Made by a program: the position numbers and the translations under genes. This document shows, in pieces, positions 34,310-41,017 of a stretch of 64,000 bases of DNA. Every line of letters starts with the position of its first letter. Positions within the stretch are counted from its first letter, which is position 1. Below the pieces are notes generated by a model. That model saw only the letters and a list, made by a program, of their open reading frames with translations. It was not told the origin of the DNA and searched no databases. The stretch is from UBA6168 sp965222975 (GTDB lineage: Bacteria > Bacteroidota > Bacteroidia > Chitinophagales > Saprospiraceae): positions 186,001 to 250,000 of the forward strand of contig CBDCVJ010000038.1 of the NCBI GenBank assembly GCA_965222975.1. Reading direction: 5' to 3'.

Positions 34310-36235
34310 TTAAGGACGCCCAATGACAGCCATTTTTTCAGATGCAACTACTTCATCTCCCAAATAAAAACAAACGACATAGATCCCTTCTGACAAAAAC
34401 CCTACACCTATTTCGTACGTATATGTAGTAATATTGGCATTAAACACCTGCTTCCCGCTCGTATCGACTATAACAAGTTTCGCATTTGAAGTAAGTGAAG
34501 AATATTCCAAGTTTACAAATTTAACAGCCACAGTTTCTGTAACGGGATTGGGGAAAATTTTTAATCGAGTACTTTCGGAACAAGCTAAAAAACGCTCACT
34601 AAAAGGAAAGAAAACATTACCACATTTATTTTCAATATTTAATGTGAAATCTATTTTTTCGAAATTAGAAGACTCAATAGGAATATCTATTGATTGGCCT
34701 TTATGATAGATAAATGGATCTATATCTTGATCAAATATTTCCCAATCATAATTATTTTCTTCATTAAAATTTAGGATACTCATCCCAATATATGTGCAGG
34801 AATTATCAGTTTGGATTTCAGGTTCTGGGGGCAAACCAATAGTAATTTCCTTTTTCAGAGTCACACCATAACAACTATTTATATGATCAAAATTCACTTC
34901 AACCCAAGCTTTTTCGGAAGGGTTAGCCAAAAGGTTCTTTTTAATTTTAATTGAATTTGCAAAAGAATCGGTGACAATCAAATTTGAAGAGACCGCCCAA
35001 TAATTAATAGAACTTGGATCAACATTCTCCAAACTAAATTCAACAATATTTGAATCGCAGAACACTTCAGGCCCTTTAAGTTCAGCCTTTGTTTTCTGCT
35101 CAATTTTCACCCAATCCACTATATATTCAGCATATCTCGGTTTACCTTGACCCTCATTTATGCCGCAACCGATAATAATGTCCAATTTATGGTTGAGAGG
35201 CCACCAGCCCATATGTTCCCAAACTTCAAATTCATCGTTTTCAGGCAAGTCACCACAATCAAGCGGTCGAGCGCATACTCTATTTTCTGGGAATTTATCA
35301 ATTTTCCAATACCTGTGAAATGTTCGTATCGGTTTTTTATCTACAAACCATGTTAATTTATGAGGCGTCCATTCAAGCATGTACTCCCTAAATTTAAAAA
35401 TATTCCCTACTTTATGGTCTTTAGGATAGGACATTAACGGACCTCTTTTTTCGTCACATAAATCTGAGTGAGGGTCTGGCAAATAATTATAGCGATTTGT
35501 CTGGATTTCATTACAATCTGGTTTGCACATTTCGAATATGTCAATTTCTGCTCCCCATCCCAACATCCAAAACGATCCTTCTGCCCCTTTTTTTGAGGGA
35601 TTCTTTGCCCTGACAGAAAACCGTCCAAATCTGAAACACGCTTCATTTCCTGCCCATGCCTTTTCACGAAAGGTTGTGATTCGGCATGTCGAATATTTCC
35701 TTTTATTTCTCCCAGATGTGCCATCTAAATATTTACAATCAAATTCAACAGGGTCATCGAATTTTTTAACTTCAAAATGTATGATTCCATCTTTGATGAA
35801 ATAGTTATCTGGTGATCTCAGTTTTATCTCGTCGTTTTTACACAAAGGTTCTTCTTGGAATGCAGGATTTAAATCATCTTGCCAATACCATTTTGTAGTA
35901 TCTAACTTTTCGTTCAAAAAATCATCAAAAAAAATAGTTTGATATGGATCATCATTATTGTAGTCATTGAAAAAATCAGAAAATTCACAATTCGTTAAAT
36001 TTTCCTTTTTATAAAATCTGGTTGCCCATGTGTGTCTATTTTGACAACCTAAAAATTCAACATAATCAGTAAAACCATCTTTTTCTCCATCGAAAATATC
36101 TTCACAGATCGGAATTGAGTCTTTAAAAAAAACTACATCTTTCTCAGGTGAACAAAAAAAATCATCTGGGCATTGCGATGAAACGCAAAATGTAAAAAAC
36201 AAATAATTAATGGATAATAGGATGCGTGATTTCAT
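34310..36235 (-). CDS. Secreted glycoside hydrolase family 16 protein with T9SS type A domain
   Basis: The ATG at 36235 (MKSRILLSINYLFFTF) gives a clear signal peptide; the upstream ATG at 36286 does not. A GH16 domain covers about residues 95-380: FDDFLNEKLDTTKW, GSFWMLGWGAEIDIFEMC with the catalytic E-I-D-I-F-E at about 230-235, and WTPHKLTWFVDKKPIRTF. GH16 enzymes cut beta-1,3/1,4-glucans, agar or carrageenan; the exact glucan cannot be read here. Ig-like modules follow, then the T9SS domain (LKIFPNPVTETVAV to SEGIYVVCFYLGD), so it is exported and surface-bound or released. Confidence 0.9.
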   Translation of the reverse strand: MKSRILLSINYLFFTFCVSSQCPDDFFCSPEKDVVFFKDSIPICEDIFDGEKDGFTDYVEFLGCQNRHTWATRFYKKENLTNCEFSDFFNDYNNDDPYQTIFFDDFLNEKLDTTKWYWQDDLNPAFQEEPLCKNDEIKLRSPDNYFIKDGIIHFEVKKFDDPVEFDCKYLDGTSGRNKRKYSTCRITTFREKAWAGNEACFRFGRFSVRAKNPSKKGAEGSFWMLGWGAEIDIFEMCKPDCNEIQTNRYNYLPDPHSDLCDEKRGPLMSYPKDHKVGNIFKFREYMLEWTPHKLTWFVDKKPIRTFHRYWKIDKFPENRVCARPLDCGDLPENDEFEVWEHMGWWPLNHKLDIIIGCGINEGQGKPRYAEYIVDWVKIEQKTKAELKGPEVFCDSNIVEFSLENVDPSSINYWAVSSNLIVTDSFANSIKIKKNLLANPSEKAWVEVNFDHINSCYGVTLKKEITIGLPPEPEIQTDNSCTYIGMSILNFNEENNYDWEIFDQDIDPFIYHKGQSIDIPIESSNFEKIDFTLNIENKCGNVFFPFSERFLACSESTRLKIFPNPVTETVAVKFVNLEYSSLTSNAKLVIVDTSGKQVFNANITTYTYEIGVGFLSEGIYVVCFYLGDEVVASEKMAVIGRP

Positions 36236-36322
36236 TGCAGCAGGGTTAAGAATTGTTAGAGACGAAGATAAAAAAAAGGACAGCACTTCCGCACTGCCCT
36301 TTAAAATTTATGAAAGTAATAA

Positions 36323-37588
36323 TTACATATGCGCAATTATATTATCTCCAAATTCAGAGCATTTCAGCAAAGTCGCCCCTTTCATCAAGCGCTCAAAGTC
36401 GTAAGTTACTTTCTTGCTCTTGATCGCACCTTTCATTCCTTTCAGCACCGTGTTGGCGGCCTTTTTCCAGCCCATGTAGCGGAGCATCATTTCACCGGAA
36501 AGAATGACAGAGGATGGGTTCACCTTGTCGAGGCTTGCATATTTAGGCGCGGTGCCGTGGGTGGCTTCGAATATGGCGATGCCCGTCTTGTAATTGATAT
36601 TCGCACCTGGGGCGATACCGATACCACCTACCTGTGCGGCAAGGGCATCTGAAACATAGTCGCCATTGAGGTTGAGGGTAGCAATAACGGAATACTCCGC
36701 AGGACGTAAAAGAATCTGCTGGAGGAAAGCATCGGCAATTACATCTTTTACCAACACTGCGCCGCCTTCAAGGGCTTCTTTTTGGGCCTTGTTGGCAGCG
36801 TCTTTACCTTGTTCGGCTGCGATGCGGTCGTATTGTGCCCATGTCCAAACTTTGTTGCCATATTGTTTCTCCGCATAAGCATAGCCCCAATCTTTGAATT
36901 TACCCTCGGTAAATTTCATGATGTTGCCCTTGTGGACGAGCGTTACAGAAGGTTTTTTATTTTGGATGGCATATTTAAGTGCTGCATCTACGAGGCGCTC
37001 CGTACCTTCTATTGAAACAGGTTTGATACCCAAAGAAGATGTCTGTGGGAAACGGATTTTATTGACGCCCATTTCATCTTGTAAAAAGCCGAGCAACTTA
37101 TTGCAATCGTCTGTACCTGCCATGTACTCGATACCGGCATAGATGTCTTCCGTGTTTTCCCTGAAAATGACCATGTTCACATCTTTGGGATTCCTAACTG
37201 GGGAAGGAACGCCCCTGAAATATTGGACTGGACGCACACAAGCGTACAAATCCAGTTTTTGCCGCAGAGCCACATTCAAGGAACGGATGCCGCCACCGAC
37301 CGGTGTAGTCAACGGCCCTTTGATAGCTACCAGGTGTTCCTTTATTACGTCAAGGGTTTCTTGTGGTAGCCATTCCCCTGTGTGATCAAATGCCTTTTGT
37401 CCACAGAGGACTTCTCTCCAAACTATTTTTCTAGTGCCACCGAAAGCTTTTTCAACCGCTGCATCCAACACCCGCTGTGCGGCTGCCCAAATATCAGGGC
37501 CGATGCCATCGCCTTCTATAAATGGAATGATTGGATCATTGGGTACTTTTACTTTACCACGGCTTATCGTTACTTTTGTTCCTGCCAT
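36323..37588 (-). CDS. icd: NADP-dependent isocitrate dehydrogenase
   Basis: Oxidises isocitrate to 2-oxoglutarate in the TCA cycle. Its 421 residues match the E. coli-type enzyme. Substrate motif TTPVGGGIRSLNVALRQ, FRENTEDIYAGIEY, KGNIMKFTEG and the cofactor segment EATHGTAPKYAS are visible; the Lys-Tyr after HGTAP is the NADP-specific pair. The gene starts at ATG 37588. It is minus strand, next to the GH16 gene, and not obviously in an operon. Confidence 0.96.
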   Translation of the reverse strand: MAGTKVTISRGKVKVPNDPIIPFIEGDGIGPDIWAAAQRVLDAAVEKAFGGTRKIVWREVLCGQKAFDHTGEWLPQETLDVIKEHLVAIKGPLTTPVGGGIRSLNVALRQKLDLYACVRPVQYFRGVPSPVRNPKDVNMVIFRENTEDIYAGIEYMAGTDDCNKLLGFLQDEMGVNKIRFPQTSSLGIKPVSIEGTERLVDAALKYAIQNKKPSVTLVHKGNIMKFTEGKFKDWGYAYAEKQYGNKVWTWAQYDRIAAEQGKDAANKAQKEALEGGAVLVKDVIADAFLQQILLRPAEYSVIATLNLNGDYVSDALAAQVGGIGIAPGANINYKTGIAIFEATHGTAPKYASLDKVNPSSVILSGEMMLRYMGWKKAANTVLKGMKGAIKSKKVTYDFERLMKGATLLKCSEFGDNIIAHM

Positions 37589-37630
37589 TATTTTTTGTTC
37601 TTGTTAAGTTGTCGGTTGTCGTTATCCTCC

Positions 37631-37808
37631 GCCCCGACGAGTCGGGGCTCCGTGCAGCGTACAACCCGGAAAAAACGGCGCAAAAGTACAGAACAGGGGC
37701 ATTATTGCCTAAGTGGAATGCTTTATTTTTTATGGCAATTGGCAGCTGACCGCTGGCTATTGGCAGTTTTGCCCAAGCCATCGACCAACAGCCAATGGCC
37801 AATAGCCT
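37631..37808. repeat. Hairpin and word-type inverted repeat in the icd/lipoprotein divergent spacer
   Basis: A GC-rich hairpin GCCCCGAC/GTCGGGGC (37631-37648, 2-nt loop) is followed by an inverted repeat of TTGGCAG/GGCCAATAG words (about 37739-37808). Both lie in the 226-bp divergent spacer, upstream of icd and of the lipoprotein gene. Confidence 0.5.
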
Positions 37809-37814
37809 AATTCA

Positions 37815-38399
37815 ATGAGATACATTATTTTTTTTGCAATCGCTGCTTGTTGTTTTGCTTGTAAAACAAAAAAGGCTATGCCGGATGGGTGCAAGACCAT
37901 CGGTACTGTCAAAGATTATTCAGATCTTGATGGGTGTGGCCTTTTGGTAGAATTAGAGAACGGCGATTTGCTCAATCCTGTAAGGGTTAAAGGTGGGGTC
38001 GAACTTCAAGATCAAGAAGTCATTTCTTTTGATTACAAAGTGCTGGAGGACATGATGAGTATTTGCATGCGGGAAAAAGCCATGGTCGAAATCACATGTA
38101 TTGTCCCGCTTGGCAAAACACCGGCCGGAATGGGCACCTGTGTGGACACTGACAACCCTTTTGAAATACATTGGATGGATCATGCCATTGACCGCCACAA
38201 TCCCAACCAAGTGTTGAAATACAAAAAGGAGAACGAGTGGATGTATTTGTTCCGCTCCATTCCAAGTTCCTATTTGTACGATTGCCGGGGAAAACTGGTC
38301 TGTGAAACAAAAAACAACCACGACAAATGCCAATCGGACCATTTAGACCAGCTCGGCCACGGGAAGGTCATCTGGCAGGGAGAAGGTATTTGGGATTAA
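37815..38399 (+). CDS. Probable lipoprotein, unrecognised
   Basis: A 194-residue protein with a lipoprotein-type signal: hydrophobic MRYIIFFAIAACCFAC, with Cys16 the likely lipidated residue followed by KTKK. The mature part has a TIGTVKDYSDLDGCGLLVEL start that resembles short beta-barrel OB-like domains, and GLLVELENGDLLNP. A second part, from about residue 115, contains DTDNPFEIHWMDHAIDRHNPNQ and CRGKLVCETK with several Cys. No family is recognised. It should be anchored to the inner or outer membrane. Confidence 0.6.
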   Translation: MRYIIFFAIAACCFACKTKKAMPDGCKTIGTVKDYSDLDGCGLLVELENGDLLNPVRVKGGVELQDQEVISFDYKVLEDMMSICMREKAMVEITCIVPLGKTPAGMGTCVDTDNPFEIHWMDHAIDRHNPNQVLKYKKENEWMYLFRSIPSSYLYDCRGKLVCETKNNHDKCQSDHLDQLGHGKVIWQGEGIWD

Positions 38400-38403
38400 C
38401 TTT

Positions 38404-38494
38404 GGGGAATTGGGTAATTAGTAAATTAGGGAATTTGGCGATAGTTCCCAATGTGATCACCCAGTTTACCAATTTCCGAATTTCCTAATTTACC
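38404..38494. repeat. Word-type inverted repeat before ruvB
   Basis: GTAAATTAGGGAATTTGG-like words (38404-38438) face CCAGTTTACC and CCTAATTTACC words (38461-38494), giving an imperfect long stem. It lies 4 bp after the lipoprotein stop and ends 5 bp before ruvB. Confidence 0.5.
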
Positions 38495-38499
38495 ATGTT

Positions 38500-39531
38500 A
38501 TGCAAAACCCGAATTTAGACCCCACGGGGGAAACGATGACGAGCGACGAGCAGCAAGTGGAAAAGGCACTGCGACCAAAGGATCTGAAAGAATTCAGTGG
38601 ACAGGCCAAAATTGTTGACAACCTTGAGATATTTATTGCTGCCGCAAAACAACGGGGAGAGGCACTTGACCATGTACTGCTCCACGGCCCACCTGGATTA
38701 GGCAAAACGACTCTTTCCCATATTATCTCTCACGAGTTAGGGGCAAATTTGAAAATGACCTCAGGCCCTGTTTTGGAAAAACCCGGTGACCTTGCCGGAC
38801 TGCTCACCAACCTCGATGAAGGCGACGTTTTATTTATTGATGAAATCCACCGCCTCAATACCGTTGTCGAAGAATACCTCTATTCCGCTATGGAGGATTA
38901 CCGCATTGATATCATGATTGATTCGGGCCCGAATGCACGCAGCATCCAAATCGCCCTCAATAATTTCACGCTCGTTGGGGCAACGACCCGCATGGGTCTG
39001 CTGACCTCTCCTCTTCGCTCCCGTTTTGGCATCACCTGCCATTTGGACTATTACGATGTGGACACTTTGCAAAAAATCATTGAACGTTCTGCTTCCATAT
39101 TGAATGTTCCCATCAGAAAAGAAGGTTCTATTGAAATAGCCCGACGAAGCCGTGGAACCCCCCGTATTGCAAACCTTTTACTTCGCCGTATCCGTGATTT
39201 TGCCCAAATAAAAGGAGACGGGACGATTGATTTAGCTATTTCACAAATTGGCCTCAACGCCCTCAACGTGGACGAGGGCGGCCTCAACGAAATGGACAAT
39301 AAAATCCTCGACGCCATTGTGAATAAATTTAAAGGTGGGCCTGTTGGCCTGACTACAATTGCCACTGCTGTCGGTGAGGAAGCAGGAACGATCGAAGAGG
39401 TGCATGAGCCTTTCTTGATCATGGAAGGGTATATTCAACGGACGCCAAGGGGACGGGAGGCTACTGAGAAAACTTTTCGGCATCTGGGCGTTGTGCCACC
39501 GGGCCGTGCTGGAACTTTATTTGGAGATTGA
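38500..39531 (+). CDS. ruvB: Holliday junction branch migration helicase RuvB
   Basis: AAA+ motor that drives branch migration with RuvA and RuvC during recombinational repair. All signatures are present: LRPKDLKEFSGQ at the start, Walker A GPPGLGKTTL (about 63-72), Walker B LFIDEIHRL, sensor 1 GATTRMGLLTSPLRSRFG, the arginine finger region, and the C-terminal winged helix ending FRHLGVVPPG. At 343 residues it is full length. It is monocistronic here; a 104-bp palindrome follows at 39608-39711. Confidence 0.97.
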   Translation: MQNPNLDPTGETMTSDEQQVEKALRPKDLKEFSGQAKIVDNLEIFIAAAKQRGEALDHVLLHGPPGLGKTTLSHIISHELGANLKMTSGPVLEKPGDLAGLLTNLDEGDVLFIDEIHRLNTVVEEYLYSAMEDYRIDIMIDSGPNARSIQIALNNFTLVGATTRMGLLTSPLRSRFGITCHLDYYDVDTLQKIIERSASILNVPIRKEGSIEIARRSRGTPRIANLLLRRIRDFAQIKGDGTIDLAISQIGLNALNVDEGGLNEMDNKILDAIVNKFKGGPVGLTTIATAVGEEAGTIEEVHEPFLIMEGYIQRTPRGREATEKTFRHLGVVPPGRAGTLFGD

Positions 39532-39607
39532 TTTTAATAGATTAAAGGCATATATAGATACATAATAAAGTTACAGTGGACACCTGCTTATATTTTATTT
39601 TTAAAAA

Positions 39608-39711
39608 AGTATCATTTAAAAAATAAATTCGACATTTATAGCACCGTGGTTGGGAAATGAATTTCCCAACCACGGTGCTATAAATGTCGAATTTATTTTT
39701 TATACGATACT
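39608..39711. repeat. Near-perfect 104-bp palindrome
   Basis: Two 51-bp arms (39608-39658 and 39661-39711) are complementary with three mismatches, all near the outer ends; only GA separates them. The inner 40 bp, including CACCGTGGTTGGGAAAT, are perfect. It is far longer than a normal terminator and could extrude as a cruciform. It lies between ruvB and a beta-barrel gene. Confidence 0.85.
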
Positions 39712-39830
39712 AAGCATGTAATTCAGCCCTTAATTGGTAGATCGGAATTAGGATCAATAATAAATTATAAGATAGACAAGCGACTTAACTATTTCTTTTG
39801 TTAAGATAAAATAATACAAAATTAAATATC

Positions 39831-40493
39831 ATGAAAAAATTATTTCTACTCACCATTTCAATTCCATTATTTTTTTGCCTTCATGCCCAAGTGAAAAAAG
39901 AGATGATTCTTATTGGCACAACATCTAATCTCACTGGCAATTTAGGACAATTATTTGACCAAGGGATTACAAATAATGCAGGAATTCAATTTGGCACCTA
40001 TGAAACCAATCTCAGATCCTCATTAGGGAGGACAAAAAGCACCACTAAAAGCACAGCTTTTAATATTAGTCCAGTTGCGGGGGTCGCAGTCACCGATAAT
40101 ATAATAGTGGGTTTCTCATTGGGCGCTTTCATTCAACGCAACAAAGAAGAAGGAAAAGAAAAAGAAGGCTTTAATCTAATTACTTTTTCATCTATAACGC
40201 GGGGATATATTAAAAACAAGGGAAAAGTATTGCCTTATGGCGAGGTAACTATTGGACTCACAAGTTTTAAAAATTTGGAAGGAGACGCAGAAAACGCCCT
40301 CCTATTTGGGGCAAAAGCTGGCATCTCCATTTTTTTAAATAATAAAGTTTCTCTTGATGTTTTTGGAAATTGGATTCGATCAAAAAAGGAAAAGGAATTG
40401 GACGGTAATTTAAATATCACCACAAAGCAAAGTATTTTTGGAGTGGGCATTGGCCTGAGTATGTTTCTTTCACCCAAGGAAAAAAAGAAATGA
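39831..40493 (+). CDS. Outer-membrane beta-barrel protein
   Basis: A 220-residue protein with a signal peptide (LFLLTISIPLFFCLHAQ) and a run of amphipathic strands with Gly-rich turns (AFNISPVAGVAVTDNIIVGF, YGEVTIGLTSF, GVGIGLSMFLSP), as in small 8-10-strand barrels of the OmpW/OmpX-like porin-family group in Bacteroidota. No ligand site is recognised. It is flanked by large repeats on both sides. Confidence 0.75.
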   Translation: MKKLFLLTISIPLFFCLHAQVKKEMILIGTTSNLTGNLGQLFDQGITNNAGIQFGTYETNLRSSLGRTKSTTKSTAFNISPVAGVAVTDNIIVGFSLGAFIQRNKEEGKEKEGFNLITFSSITRGYIKNKGKVLPYGEVTIGLTSFKNLEGDAENALLFGAKAGISIFLNNKVSLDVFGNWIRSKKEKELDGNLNITTKQSIFGVGIGLSMFLSPKEKKK

Positions 40494-40498
40494 TTTGC

Positions 40499-40659
40499 TT
40501 TATATTACTGGACTTTTGACATAAGACAATAGGCGTTAGATTTTAGAAAACCCAATAAAAATTTATAATTGAAAATCAGTGTATTACAAATTTTATTTTA
40601 TCGAACCTTGTCTAAGGTCTAACTTCTATTGTCTTATGCCAAAAGTCCAGTTTATATTA
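40499..40659. mobile_element. MITE-like element with 39-bp terminal inverted repeats and 9-bp target duplication
   Basis: Terminal inverted repeats at 40508-40546 and 40612-40650 agree at 34 of 39 positions and begin CTGGACTTTTG. Directly outside both ends is the same 9-mer TTTATATTA (40499-40507 and 40651-40659), the expected target-site duplication. The element proper is 143 bp and has no open frame, so it would need a transposase from elsewhere. It is inserted 5 bp after the beta-barrel gene. Confidence 0.75.
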
Positions 40660-40709
40660 TCTACTTTTTTGTTCAAAAACATAGTTATAGCCCCTACTTC
40701 ATTGGTTAA

Positions 40710-40742
40710 AGATTTGACAAATTTTGAAAATTTGTCAAATCT
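40710..40742. repeat. Perfect 16-bp palindrome
   Basis: AGATTTGACAAATTTT pairs with 40727-40742 around a single G. It shares the core AAATTTTGAAAATTT with 28006-28046. Confidence 0.6.
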
Positions 40743-40767
40743 CATAATATATACTGAACCATAATAG

Positions 40768-40883
40768 GTTTTGTGCAAATCATTTTTTTTTGTTGAGATG
40801 GTTGAGGAGGTTTAGACGGTTGAGAACTCAACCGTCTAAACCCCCTCAACCATCTCAACTATATTTTTTCAAATGCACAAAAC
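40768..40883. repeat. Long compound hairpin upstream of the hybrid kinase gene
   Basis: A 33-bp stem with one mismatch (40792-40824 with 40827-40859, loop AA) is made of GTTGAGATGG and GTTTAGACGG words. An outer 10-bp pairing GTTTTGTGCA/TGCACAAAAC (40768-40777 and 40874-40883) extends it through A/T-rich internal loops to 116 bp. Confidence 0.7.
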
Positions 40884-41017
40884 TTAAAGTGGTCGAGTAT
40901 AATAATGAGCCTAAACCGATGCCTTATTTTATGCGCAATAAAACATCCGCCCCTCATTTATTTATTTAAAAATATTATTCTACCGAACCATTTCCCCATC
41001 TTTGCCAAAATCCGAAT

